A stretch of DNA of 64,000 nt from Oscillospiraceae bacterium (GCA_015067615.1 SVMD01000002.1:143170-207169), one strand, 5' to 3'. Shown: positions 8,978-19,261, numbered from the stretch's first letter. A program made the numbers and translations. The notes: a model not told the origin generated them from the letters alone.

Positions 8978-9036
8978 GAGAAAAATACGGTTTTTTATTG
9001 GGAGTATCCAGTGCTGTTACAGACTGAAATTTGGGA

Positions 9037-9152
9037 AAAATGAAACATTTTCTATAGAAAATTTCAACAAAAAACGTTTCCAAACGGAATAAGCCCGGGG
9101 AAAGCGGCAAAGAAACGGAAAAGATTAATAATCGGAGAAAATGAAACATTTT
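9037..9152. promoter_or_regulatory. Two identical hyphenated palindromes, putative operators
   Basis: AAAATGAAACATTTT occurs exactly at 9037-9051 and again at 9138-9152, 101 bases apart, in an AT-rich stretch upstream of the DUF819 promoter. The 6-3-6 symmetry and exact duplication suggest sites for a dimeric regulator. The regulator is unknown. Confidence 0.5.
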
Positions 9153-9202
9153 TGGCGAATTTAAACGAGTAATATAGGAGTTTACACCAGATAATTCCAC
9201 TA

Positions 9203-9231
9203 TTGACAGATTTTTGGTTTTTTTGTATAGT
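9203..9231 (+). promoter_or_regulatory. Promoter of the DUF819 gene
   Basis: TTGACA (9203-9208), 17-base spacer, TATAGT (9226-9231). The untranslated leader is about 80 bases long. Confidence 0.8.
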
Positions 9232-9319
9232 AATAAATACAGAATACAGGCTTTGCCGCCTCTTAAGCGCACGGGCAGTGAGGGCGTATCCTGAAATCAA
9301 CAAAAAAGGAGAGAATATT

Positions 9320-10504
9320 GTGATTACTAACGGTTTTACCTACATCGCACTGCTGGCCTGTATCGCAGGTTGCCTGATCTGGGCCCAGCACAGCACCAAG
9401 GCTAAGTTCTTCGACTATGTTCCCCCCGTGGTTCTGCTGTACCTGATCGGTATGGTCTGCTGCACCTTCAACGTCTGGGACACCGCCGAGACCAAGGCTG
9501 CCTACAACGCCGTCCGTAACCCCATCCTCTACGCCATGATCTTCCTGATGCTGCTGCGCTGCGACATCCGCCAGATCCTGAAGCTGGGCCCCAAGATGCT
9601 GCTGGGCTTCTTCACCGCTTCCGTTTCCATCGCCATCGCTTTCGTCGCTACCTACGCTCTGTTCAACCCCGTCCTGGACGAGGGTGCATGGCGTGGCCTG
9701 GGCGCCCTGTGTGGCTCCTGGATGGGCGGCTCCGGCAACCTGGTTGCTGTTGCTGACGCTCTGCAGGCCACCGAAACTCAGCTGGCCGGTGCTTCCATCG
9801 TGGACTCCATCGACTACTCCTGCTGGGTCATGTTCCTGCTGTGGGCCATCAACCTGGCTCCCAAGTTCAACAAGTGGGTCAAGGCCGACACCACCAAGCT
9901 GGACGAGGTTTCCCGTGCTCTGGAGGCCGAGACTGTCGGCGCCGGCAAGAAGCCCGTGAACTTCCCCTCCCTGATGTTCCTGCTGGGCCTCAGCCTGATC
10001 GCTTCCGCTGTCTGCACCAACGCCGGTGACTGGCTGCGCGGCATCGCTCCTTCCTTCCTGCAGGTCTTCGACGCTGCTACTTACCGTATCGTTCTGATCT
10101 CCATCCTGGGCCTGGTCCTGGCCATGACCCCCATCGGCAAGATCGCCGGTACCACCGAGCTGTCCAACGTGATGCTGTACATGGTCGTTGCTCTGATCGC
10201 TTCCCGCGCCTCCTTCATGGAGCTGCTGGCTGAGGGCATGGCATGGTGGATCCTGGCCGGCTTCGTGATCCTGGCTATCCACGGCATCCTGATGGTCGTC
10301 GCTGCCAAGCTGTTCAAGCTGGATATGTTCACCTGCGGCGTTGCCTCCCTGGCTAACATCGGCGGCACCGCTTCCGCTCCCATCCTGGCTGCCGCTTACT
10401 CCGGCAACCTGGTCTCCGTGGGCGTCCTGATGGCTCTGATGGGCTACGTTGTGGGCACCTTCGGCGGCATCGGCGTGGGCTACGCCATGTCCATCTTCGG
10501 CTAA
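9320..10504 (+). CDS. DUF819 family membrane protein (putative transporter)
   Basis: The protein has 394 residues and about ten hydrophobic segments; it resembles the DUF819/YjcL family of predicted transporters with a paired-repeat fold. Typical stretches are LCGSWMGGSGNLVAVADAL in the middle and ASLANIGGTASAPILAAAY near the end, both Gly/Ala-rich motifs in equivalent places of the two halves. The GTG at 9320 is chosen because AAGGAGAG lies just upstream at 9306-9313; an in-frame ATG at 9203 falls on the promoter. Codon use is strongly biased to few codons, as in the rubrerythrins. Substrate is unknown. Confidence 0.85.
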   Translation: MITNGFTYIALLACIAGCLIWAQHSTKAKFFDYVPPVVLLYLIGMVCCTFNVWDTAETKAAYNAVRNPILYAMIFLMLLRCDIRQILKLGPKMLLGFFTASVSIAIAFVATYALFNPVLDEGAWRGLGALCGSWMGGSGNLVAVADALQATETQLAGASIVDSIDYSCWVMFLLWAINLAPKFNKWVKADTTKLDEVSRALEAETVGAGKKPVNFPSLMFLLGLSLIASAVCTNAGDWLRGIAPSFLQVFDAATYRIVLISILGLVLAMTPIGKIAGTTELSNVMLYMVVALIASRASFMELLAEGMAWWILAGFVILAIHGILMVVAAKLFKLDMFTCGVASLANIGGTASAPILAAAYSGNLVSVGVLMALMGYVVGTFGGIGVGYAMSIFG

Positions 10505-10526
10505 TCCGAATATTGCGAACCTTTTC

Positions 10527-10554
10527 AGGGCGGAGCTTCGGCTCCGCCCTTTTT
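10527..10554 (+). terminator. Rho-independent terminator after DUF819
   Basis: AGGGCGGAGC stem, TTCG tetraloop, complementary arm, then TTTT. Confidence 0.93.
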
Positions 10555-10557
10555 CTG

Positions 10558-10586
10558 TTGCATCCCGGCCGGAAAATGGGTATACT
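10558..10586 (+). promoter_or_regulatory. Promoter of the ArsM-like gene
   Basis: TTGCAT (10558-10563), 17-base spacer, TATACT (10581-10586). It starts four bases beyond the preceding terminator. Confidence 0.75.
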
Positions 10587-10622
10587 GGTATCAGAACATA
10601 AAGAAAACGAGGTGCAGCCCCT

Positions 10623-11393
10623 ATGTCACAGGATATACTGGATCAGGTCCGTCAGGATTACCGACAGATCCTTCAGGATCCCCAAAATTCCATACTGACC
10701 GGTGACCGGGACAGCGAAACCATGTCCGCCGCTGTGGGCTACACGCCGGAGGAGCTGGCCCAGGTGCCCAGGGAAGCCAATCTGGGTCTGGGATGCGGCA
10801 ATCCCCTGCGCGCGGCGGACCTGAAGCCCGGAGAAGTGGTCATCGATCTGGGCAGCGGCGCCGGACTGGACTGCTTCCTGGCCGGTGTTCAGGTGGGCCG
10901 CCGGGGCAGGGCAGTGGGTGTGGACATGACCCCGGAGATGCTCAGTACCGCCCGGCGCATCGCCAAAGAGAACCGGATCCGGAATGTGGAATTCCGGCTG
11001 GGGGAAATTGAAAATCTGCCCGCGGCGGACAATTTTGCCGATGTGTGCATTTCCAACTGCGTCATCAATCTATCCCCCAATAAGGGTCGGGTGTATCGGG
11101 AGATCTACCGGGTGCTGAAGCCCGGCGGACGGCTCTCCATCTGCGATATCGTCATCATGAAGCAGATCCCGGAGGAACTGAAAAACGACCCCAATATGCA
11201 CTCCTGCTGAGTCAGCGGCGCTTCTTCAGTTGAAGAATTGGAGCGGCTGATCCGGGCGGCCGGTTTTGAAGCGGTGTCCGTAAAGGAAAAGCCCGTGTCC
11301 CGGGAGTATGAGGAAAAATGGGGCAGGAATCTGGCGGTGGGCGAATATATCATGTCCTCCACCATCACAGCCAGGAAACCTCTGGAAAAATAA
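10623..11393 (+). CDS. arsM: ArsM-like methyltransferase, candidate selenoprotein (UGA at codon 196)
   Basis: ArsM transfers methyl groups from S-adenosylmethionine to arsenite bound by cysteines. The N-terminal part shows ANLGLGCGNP (family Cys), the SAM motif VIDLGSGAGLDCFLAG, VGVDMTPEML, and SNCVINLSPNKG. The frame then meets TGA at 11208-11210 and stays open for 60 more codons, reading VSGASSVEELERLIRAAGF and onward to TAA at 11391. In ArsM proteins this place reads Gly-Cys-hydrophobic-x-Gly-Ala, with an arsenic-binding Cys; here it is Cys-UGA-Val-Ser-Gly-Ala, so UGA replaces that Cys. A SECIS-like hairpin follows. GAGGTG supports the ATG. The alternative is a 195-residue truncated pseudogene product. 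Family is confident; Sec insertion is likely but unproven, since no sel genes lie in the window. Confidence 0.8.
11208..11251 (+). promoter_or_regulatory. Putative bacterial SECIS element with recoded UGA
   Basis: Right after UGA, GTCAGC (11211-11216) can pair with GCTGAT (11246-11251). Inside, TTCTTC-AGTT-GAAGAA (11222-11237) is a perfect 6-bp hairpin with the four-base loop AGTT. The loop begins 17 bases after UGA and has G in its second position, which fits the published bacterial SECIS rules (loop 16-37 bases from UGA, G in the first two loop bases). Confidence 0.65.
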
Positions 11394-11399
11394 TTTGTA

Positions 11400-11445
11400 A
11401 ATGAGAATTATTCTTATTGACAAATGAGAAAAACTGTGCTACTAT
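11400..11445 (+). promoter_or_regulatory. PerR-type operator and promoter of rubrerythrin 2
   Basis: AATGAGAATTATTCTTATT (11400-11418) overlaps TTGACA (11417-11422); TACTAT follows at 11440-11445 after 17 bases. The block through TATATGGGTGTAAA matches the perR promoter at 7755-7810, so both are probably controlled alike. The second downstream half-site seen at perR is missing here. Confidence 0.75.
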
Positions 11446-11521
11446 ATGGGTGTAAACAAGAACGGCGCTGGTACAGCGGCCGGTTCACAAAATAAAATAA
11501 TAACATTATGGAGGAAATATT

Positions 11522-12112
11522 ATGAAGAAGTTTGTCTGCCCCGTCTGCGGTTACGTTCACGAAGCTGAGGTCATGCCCGAGGGCTTCCGCTGCCCCCTGT
11601 GCCGTGTTCCCGGTGAGAAGTTCAAGGTCATGGAAGAGGGTAAGCTGGCCGCTACCCACGAGTACGGTGTCTACGCCAAGACCGTGAAGAACAACCCCGA
11701 CATCTCCGAGGAAGATAAGAAGTATATCTTCGAGCAGCTGATGGCCAATTTCCAGGGCGAGTGCTCCGAAGTGGGTATGTACCTGTGCATGGCCCGGATT
11801 GCCCATCGTGAGGGCTTCCCCGAGATCGGCCTGTACTGGGAGAAGGCAGCCTATGAAGAGGCTGAGCACGCTGCCAAGTTCGCAGAGCTGCTGGGCGAGG
11901 ACCTGGAGCCCAACATGAAGGCTTCCACCAAGGCCAACCTGGCATGGAGAGTTGACTGCGAGTTCGGCGCCACCCAGGGCAAGTTCGACCTGGCCGTCTG
12001 CGCCAAGAAGAACGGCCTGGACGCCATCCACGACACCGTCCATGAGATGGCCCGCGACGAGGCCCGCCACGGCGTCGCCCTGAAGGGTCTGCTGGAGCGC
12101 TACTTTCGTTAA
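11522..12112 (+). CDS. Reverse rubrerythrin, copy 2
   Basis: This 196-residue protein has the same rubredoxin-first, diiron-second layout as the gene at 8261 and differs only by Arg28, Tyr111 and Arg196. The four rubredoxin cysteines (6, 9, 24, 27) and all visible diiron ligands are kept. The 14 bases before the start, GGAGGAAATATT with flanks, are also shared, so the copied unit includes the ribosome binding site and, separately, the promoter. The high identity implies recent duplication or ongoing gene conversion. A flavin reductase gene follows within 17 bases and could feed electrons to the rubredoxin domain. Confidence 0.93.
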   Translation: MKKFVCPVCGYVHEAEVMPEGFRCPLCRVPGEKFKVMEEGKLAATHEYGVYAKTVKNNPDISEEDKKYIFEQLMANFQGECSEVGMYLCMARIAHREGFPEIGLYWEKAAYEEAEHAAKFAELLGEDLEPNMKASTKANLAWRVDCEFGATQGKFDLAVCAKKNGLDAIHDTVHEMARDEARHGVALKGLLERYFR

Positions 12113-12128
12113 GCAGGCGAAACCTGCG

Positions 12129-12605
12129 ATCGACAGCGCGGCCACACGGAACTTAAGCTACGGCCTGTTCGTGCTGACCGCGAAAGATGATCAGGACAAC
12201 GGCTGCATCATCAACACCTGCGTTCAGGTTGCTTCCGACCCCACCAAGCTGGCAATCTCCTGCCAGATGGGCAACCTGACCCGGGAAATGGTGGAAAAGA
12301 CGGAGCAGTTTAACGTCAGCGTGCTGACCGAGGACGTGCCCTTCGAGACCATCCGCCACTTTGGTATGCAGACCGGCCGGGAAGTGGACAAATTTGCCGC
12401 CTTCCCCAATGTAAAGCGCAGCCACAACGGCCTTTATTACCTGACCGAGAACGTTAACGCCATGTTCTCCTGCAAGGTCCTGAGTAAGCAGGACCTGGGC
12501 AGCCACATGCTGTTCATCGGCGAGGTCACGGAAGCAAAGGTGCTGGACAACAAGCCCTCCTGCACCTACGCCCACTACCACAAGGCCATCAAGCCCAAAT
12601 TCTAA
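12129..12605 (+). CDS. Flavin reductase-like (flavoredoxin) protein, unusual start
   Basis: This FMN-binding split-barrel protein contains GCIINTCVQVASDPTKLAIS and NVSVLTEDVPFETIRHFG, matching flavin reductase domains found beside rubrerythrins or in high-molecular-weight rubredoxin. The conserved N-terminus RNLSYGLFVLTAKD is encoded, but no ATG, GTG or TTG precedes it in frame before the upstream stop at 12081. The only normal start, GTG at 12171, would delete the first strand. By family alignment the first residue falls on ATC at 12129, so either a rare AUC start is used, or the start was lost when the rubrerythrin copy arrived. Role inferred: electron supply to rubrerythrin. Confidence 0.7.
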   Translation: MDSAATRNLSYGLFVLTAKDDQDNGCIINTCVQVASDPTKLAISCQMGNLTREMVEKTEQFNVSVLTEDVPFETIRHFGMQTGREVDKFAAFPNVKRSHNGLYYLTENVNAMFSCKVLSKQDLGSHMLFIGEVTEAKVLDNKPSCTYAHYHKAIKPKF

Positions 12606-12608
12606 AGT

Positions 12609-12640
12609 AAACCGGACGGGATCTTTCCCGTCCGGTTTTT
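12609..12640 (+). terminator. Rho-independent terminator
   Basis: AACCGGACGGGA stem, short TCTT loop, complementary arm, then T-rich tail. It ends the rubrerythrin 2-flavin reductase transcript. Confidence 0.9.
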
Positions 12641-12650
12641 CTGCATGAGA

Positions 12651-12680
12651 AAAGAGCAGCCCCGGGTGGGACTGCTCTTT
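12651..12680 (-). terminator. Terminator of the solute-binding protein gene
   Basis: AAAGAGCAG and CTGCTCTTT form the stem; on the minus strand the second arm is followed by TTTCTC. It lies directly after the stop of the minus-strand gene. Confidence 0.65.
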
Positions 12681-12686
12681 CGCGCA

Positions 12687-14255
12687 TCAGTCAAAATCTG
12701 TGGGGATCTGAATTTCCTGCATGGTCTTGCCCAGAGAGTAGGCGAACACATTATCCCGGGCGGGATTCAGATCCGTCAGCAGGCCACGGGTGGCGTACAC
12801 CGCATAGCCGAAGAAGGCGATGGGGATGATCTTGCCCTCATCTGCCACGGCCTTGTGCAGGTTGTAGTAGTTGCCCTGGTTGGCCAGGGATTCCAGGCAC
12901 AGGCTATAGGCGATCTCGTCGGAGACGCCGTTGCGGCTCAGGTTGCCGTAGGGGGCGAAGAAGGGGGACAGGTCCATATTGGCAGACAGTTTGGTCATAC
13001 CCAGGTACAGGTCGTAGTTGGCGTTATAGACCTCCTGCTGGAATTTTCGGGTGTTGGCCTCCACAACTTCTGTGGGAAGACCGAAGTTGGTGAAGCTGTC
13101 GGCAATATAGTGGGCGATCCGCAGCCGCACAGAGTCATCGGAGTTGACCAGCAGCCGGATGGGGTCCTCGGTCTTGCCATAGCGGCCCAGGAATTCCACG
13201 AATTTGGTGGCATCGTACTCGTACCGGGCGGCCAGGGATTTGCTGTAGTAGGGGGAGGAGGGATCCGCGGGCAGGGTCACCGCGTGGCCGTAGCCGCCGA
13301 AATTGTCCGCCACGATCTGTTCCCGGTTGATGCCGTAGGTCAGCATGGCCCGGAGGGTGTTGTCCTCCAGGAAATCCACGTACCGGGTGTTGCAGCCCAG
13401 GTACAGGAAGATGCCGTTGTCCAGATCCCACAGCTCATAGTCGCAGCGGAAATCCGCGTACATGTCGGAGCAGGGATCCGCCACCACCAGACCCACATCG
13501 TAGAACTCGAACTGGTCCCGGATGTGGCCGGCATCCTCCGCTTCCACCAGGGGAATGGCCTGGGCAGTGACGATCAGCTCCAGGTCGCCGCACCACCAGA
13601 CCGGGTTGCGGACCAGCTGGGCGCCTGCCAGGGAATGGCTCAGCAGGTAGGGGCCGGTGCCCAGGGGGGCCTCGGCGGCCACCTCACTGGCCTTCAGAAT
13701 GGGCACATCCAGCAGCTGGGGCAGGTTTTCATAGGCAGTGGTCAGGTAGAACACGATACCTCTGCCGTCCTCGGTCAGGGACACTTCCTTCAAATGGGTA
13801 AACCGGCCGGAATAATAGCCGTTTTCCATGGCGGCCTGGTAGGTGGCCACCACGTCCTGGGGTGTCAGGGGCGTGCCGTCGGAGAAGGTGACGCCGCTTT
13901 CCAGATAGAAGGTCCAGGTCCGGTAGGAGGCGGATACCTGGTAGCTGCTGCAGAGGATGGGCTCCACAGAGTAGTCAGACTTCAGATTAAACAGGTTCTG
14001 ATAGATCAGAGAGAAGAAGACCCGGTTGGTGTAGTCGTTGCAGGTTAAGGGATTCAGACCCCGGTCCGGGTAGTAGGCCAGGGAGAACTCCTGGGGAGCC
14101 TCCTCCTTCTGGGGACCTACGGAGTCCGGGTCCTGACCCTCCATCACCAGAGCGTCGCCGGTGGGGACGAAGGGCTCGTCGCTTTGGCTGCCGCAGCCGG
14201 AGAACAGACCCAGGCACAGTGCCATGCACAGCAGCAGGGCGGTTATCTTTTTCAT
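12687..14255 (-). CDS. Family 5 extracellular solute-binding lipoprotein
   Basis: This 522-residue lipoprotein starts MKKITALLLCMALCLGLFSG followed by CGSQS, a signal peptide with lipobox cysteine. The mature protein shows the SBP_bac_5 pattern: GLNPLTCNDYTNRVFFSLIYQNLF, WTFYLESGVTFSDGTPLTPQDVV, and MLTYGINREQI. Such proteins bind oligopeptides, nickel chelates or similar ligands for ABC importers. No permease or ATPase genes are near, so it is an orphan. AAGGAGGG on the minus strand fixes the ATG at 14255. The start overlaps the pgeF stop (ATGA), so the two are cotranscribed and coupled, an unusual pairing. Confidence 0.88.
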   Translation of the reverse strand: MKKITALLLCMALCLGLFSGCGSQSDEPFVPTGDALVMEGQDPDSVGPQKEEAPQEFSLAYYPDRGLNPLTCNDYTNRVFFSLIYQNLFNLKSDYSVEPILCSSYQVSASYRTWTFYLESGVTFSDGTPLTPQDVVATYQAAMENGYYSGRFTHLKEVSLTEDGRGIVFYLTTAYENLPQLLDVPILKASEVAAEAPLGTGPYLLSHSLAGAQLVRNPVWWCGDLELIVTAQAIPLVEAEDAGHIRDQFEFYDVGLVVADPCSDMYADFRCDYELWDLDNGIFLYLGCNTRYVDFLEDNTLRAMLTYGINREQIVADNFGGYGHAVTLPADPSSPYYSKSLAARYEYDATKFVEFLGRYGKTEDPIRLLVNSDDSVRLRIAHYIADSFTNFGLPTEVVEANTRKFQQEVYNANYDLYLGMTKLSANMDLSPFFAPYGNLSRNGVSDEIAYSLCLESLANQGNYYNLHKAVADEGKIIPIAFFGYAVYATRGLLTDLNPARDNVFAYSLGKTMQEIQIPTDFD

Positions 14256-15049
14256 TTTGTACCCTCCTTGCAAAGGATGATGGCGCCCTGGCTGCCACGC
14301 TGCCCGCGGGTAAAGCGGTGGGACCAGAAACGGTCATGTTCGCAGACGGTGCAGCTTTCGCTGATTTCGATCTGCTCCACGCCCCGGCGCTTTAAGGACA
14401 GGGCGTTGATTTCTTTTAGGTTTACATAAAACTTATCACCCTGGGGGCGGATGAAGGGCTCTGCCTCGGCTCCGTAGGTTTTTACCAGAGCCTCGGGCAC
14501 GTCCGCGTCGGTCTCAAAGTGGCACTGGGCGATGTTGGGGCCGATGGCGGCCCGGATGTTTTTGGGATCACAGCCGAAATGCTCCACCATGGCCTGGACT
14601 GTCTTACCGCCGATGTCCAGCGCGGTGCCCTTCCAGCCTGCGTGGGCGGCGCCCACGGCCCCGGTGACCGGGTCGTGCAGCAGCAGCGGCGTGCAGTCGG
14701 CGGTGTAGATCATCAGGGCAGTGCCCGGATCATTGGTCACCAGGGCGTCGCATTCCGGGTAATCCCGGTGGAAAATGTCGATGTGGTCCTGCTTCGTCAC
14801 CACCCGGACGATATCGGAGTGGGTCTGCCGGGTGCAGATCAGGTTTTTGGGGTCAAAGCCCAGGGCGCCGGATAGAATGGCGATGTTTTTCCGAACGTTC
14901 TCCTCCTGTTCACCCTCCTTGATGGCGATGTTCATGGAGTCAAAGATCCCGGTGCTGACACCGCCGAAGCGGGTGGTGAAGCAGTGGGGAGCGGAAATAC
15001 CCTCGGCGGCGAGGCATTCCAGTTGTCCATATTTTTCTGTTATGATCAT
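14252..15049 (-). CDS. pgeF: PgeF/YlmD family purine nucleoside phosphorylase (laccase-domain)
   Basis: LACC1/YfiH/YlmD proteins act on purine nucleosides and repair peptidoglycan precursors mis-loaded with serine (E. coli PgeF). The 265-residue product carries the metal-binding set: His in TRQTHSD, Cys in TADCTPLLL and His in AAHAGWKG. The C-terminal CEHDRFWSHRFTRGQRG also fits the family. The start at 15049 is supported by GGAGAAAT; a longer upstream frame runs into a repeat and lacks family sequence. It overlaps the downstream lipoprotein gene by four bases. Confidence 0.9.
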   Translation of the reverse strand: MIITEKYGQLECLAAEGISAPHCFTTRFGGVSTGIFDSMNIAIKEGEQEENVRKNIAILSGALGFDPKNLICTRQTHSDIVRVVTKQDHIDIFHRDYPECDALVTNDPGTALMIYTADCTPLLLHDPVTGAVGAAHAGWKGTALDIGGKTVQAMVEHFGCDPKNIRAAIGPNIAQCHFETDADVPEALVKTYGAEAEPFIRPQGDKFYVNLKEINALSLKRRGVEQIEISESCTVCEHDRFWSHRFTRGQRGSQGAIILCKEGTK

Positions 15050-15073
15050 GGTATTTCTCCAAAGCTTGTGCTT

Positions 15074-15260
15074 CTGGCGCGGCAGCGCCATATGGCTCCC
15101 CTTGAGGGGAGCTGGCACGGCATAGCCGTGACTGAGGGGTGTACGATACAATGTTCGCCTTTATTCATATTTATGCGAAATTGTTCTGCAGCAACACCCT
15201 TCCGAGCCGCCATAAGGCGGCCCACCTCCCCTCAAGGGGAGGCAAGGCGGCTGCGCCGCT
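15074..15260. repeat. Palindromic intergenic element (GGCTCCCCTTGAGGGGAGC type)
   Basis: The element starts with hairpin TGGCGCGGCAGCGCCA and CTCCCCTTGAGGGGAGCTGG and ends with the related inverse CCTCCCCTCAAGGGGAGG and GCGGCTGCGCCGC. It resembles the interiors of family A elements but lacks their TAAATNATCG ends. It runs up to the secA stop codon at 15261-15263. Confidence 0.7.
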
Positions 15261-18014
<2,754 letters not shown>

Positions 18015-18072
18015 TGTTTTCTCCTTTGTTCTACAAATGGCAAAGGGCATCCTCTGGAAACGCTTTTTTGAT

Positions 18073-18181
18073 GATTTGAGCGAGAGCGTTTGCACCAAAT
18101 CAAGACATGGAAATTTCGGAATACTTTGTGTATTGCGGAATTTTCATGCCGCGGAGTTGGGGCAAAGGATCTGCTCAAATC
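18073..18181. repeat. Structured element B (copy 1), upstream of secA
   Basis: Bounded by GATTTGAGC (18073-18081) and GCTCAAATC (18173-18181). The core has a hairpin around GGAATACTTTGTGTATT and the block GGCAAAGGATC. In reverse orientation it aligns with 28805-28906: the shared order is GATC-TTTGCCCC, ATACACAAAGTATTCC, then TGC-CTCTCGCT. Here it forms the secA 5' leader on the minus strand, so it could act as RNA or be only a repeat. Confidence 0.6.
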
Positions 18182-18228
18182 GCAAAAGGTGCGTTTTTAG
18201 AGGTGCCAATATTAAACCAATTTATGAC

Positions 18229-18234
18229 ATTATA
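18229..18234 (-). promoter_or_regulatory. secA promoter (-10)
   Basis: On the minus strand TGCTATAAT forms an extended -10 (TATAAT at 18234-18229). The -35 (TTCATT, 17 bases upstream) is weak. The leader to secA is about 210 bases and contains element B. Confidence 0.6.
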
Positions 18235-18283
18235 GCACACTTGTAAAGGGAAATGAAGATATTTTGTAAATTGTTTTATAAGG

Positions 18284-18478
18284 TTAAATTATCGTTTAGC
18301 GGGTAAAGGCCCCCTTGCCTAAAGGGGGCTGTCAGCGAAGCTGACTGGGGGATACTGTGCCGCGTTAGCGGCACATCGCCCTTCGGGCGAGAATCCTTCC
18401 GCCCCTTCGGGGCACCTCCCTTTAGGCAAGGGAGGCATTGGTGCAGTGCTAACTTTCAGCGCCAAACGAGAATTCACC
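18284..18478. repeat. Palindromic intergenic element, TIR family A (copy 3)
   Basis: The left end is TTAAATTATCGTTTAGC; the right end CAAACGAGAATTCACC is degenerate. The interior carries CCCCCTTGCCTAAAGGGGG, GTCAGCGAAGCTGAC, GTGCCGCGTTAGCGGCAC and CGCCCTTCGGGCG hairpins, the same set as in the copies at 55782 and 58928. It ends at the noc stop codon. Confidence 0.8.
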
Positions 18479-19261
18479 TTATTTCGGAATCGTAATGGTC
18501 ACCACGATCATATCCTCCGTCTCCCTTCGTTCCGACACGGCGCTGACACCGCAGGACTGGATCTTTGCCAGAGACTGGGTCAGACTGTTGAGGAATGCTC
18601 CCACGTTGGCCTTGTGGGGCTTGTCCGACTTGTCGATAAGCAGCTCGTCGATGTATTTTTCCGCCCTGGCCACGGTCATGTCCTGCCTGCGGATGACGGC
18701 GATGGCCGCGAGCTTCTCCCCCTCGTCCCGGAGCTTCAGCAATGCCCGGGCGTGGCGCTCCGTCAGCTCCGCAGCCCGGAGGGCCTCCAGCACGGCAGGG
18801 GAGTGGCGCAGGATGCGCAGCTTGTTGGCCACGGCGCTCTGGCTCTTTCCCAGAAGTCTTGCTACCTGCTCCTGGCTCATGGAAAAGGCGCTCATCAGAT
18901 GGCTGATCCCCCAGGCCTCCTCCATGTAGTCCAGGTCCTGCCGCTGTAGGTTTTCTACCATGGCGGCCATGCCGCTTTCCCGGTCGTCCATATTCATGAC
19001 GATGCAGGGCACATCGCTCAAATCCGCCTGCATCGCCGCCCGGAGCCGCCGCTCCCCGGCGATCAGCTCGTAGTTATTCCCCACCCGCCGCACGGACAGG
19101 GGCTGCAGCACCCCATGGCGGCGGACCGATTCCGTCAGCTCCTCCATCCCCTCCCGGGTGAAATATTTCCGGGGCTGGGCCGGATTGGGCAGTATTTTCT
19201 TCGCCGGGAGAAATACCACCCGGCCGGTCTCCATGTACGTCTTCAGCTTCTGGCATTGCAT
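18479..19261 (-). CDS. noc: ParB family nucleoid occlusion protein, Noc-like
   Basis: ParB/Noc proteins are CTP-dependent DNA clamps that load at parS or Noc sites. The 260-residue protein shows the CTP-binding motif GERRLRAA, the partition region ENLQRQDLDYMEEAWG and a helix-turn-helix. The helix-turn-helix wording (LGKSQSAVANKLRILRHSP, then LTERHARALLKL) is closer to Noc than to Spo0J/ParB. ATG at 19261 follows AAGGAGGAC. No parA or rsmG is adjacent; secA and a Gx transporter gene are the neighbours. Noc rather than ParB is an inference from motif wording only. Confidence 0.75.
   Translation of the reverse strand: MQCQKLKTYMETGRVVFLPAKKILPNPAQPRKYFTREGMEELTESVRRHGVLQPLSVRRVGNNYELIAGERRLRAAMQADLSDVPCIVMNMDDRESGMAAMVENLQRQDLDYMEEAWGISHLMSAFSMSQEQVARLLGKSQSAVANKLRILRHSPAVLEALRAAELTERHARALLKLRDEGEKLAAIAVIRRQDMTVARAEKYIDELLIDKSDKPHKANVGAFLNSLTQSLAKIQSCGVSAVSERRETEDMIVVTITIPK

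Noticed and set aside
10623..11210. Reading the ArsM gene as a 195-residue truncated pseudogene
   Set aside because: The frame stays open for 60 codons with family-like sequence after one UGA, no other lesion is seen, and a SECIS-like hairpin follows; recoding is more economical. It remains the main alternative.
12171..12605. Annotating the flavin reductase from GTG 12171 as the simple start
   Set aside because: This would remove the conserved SYGLF strand and there is no ribosome binding site before it; the family alignment points to 12129.
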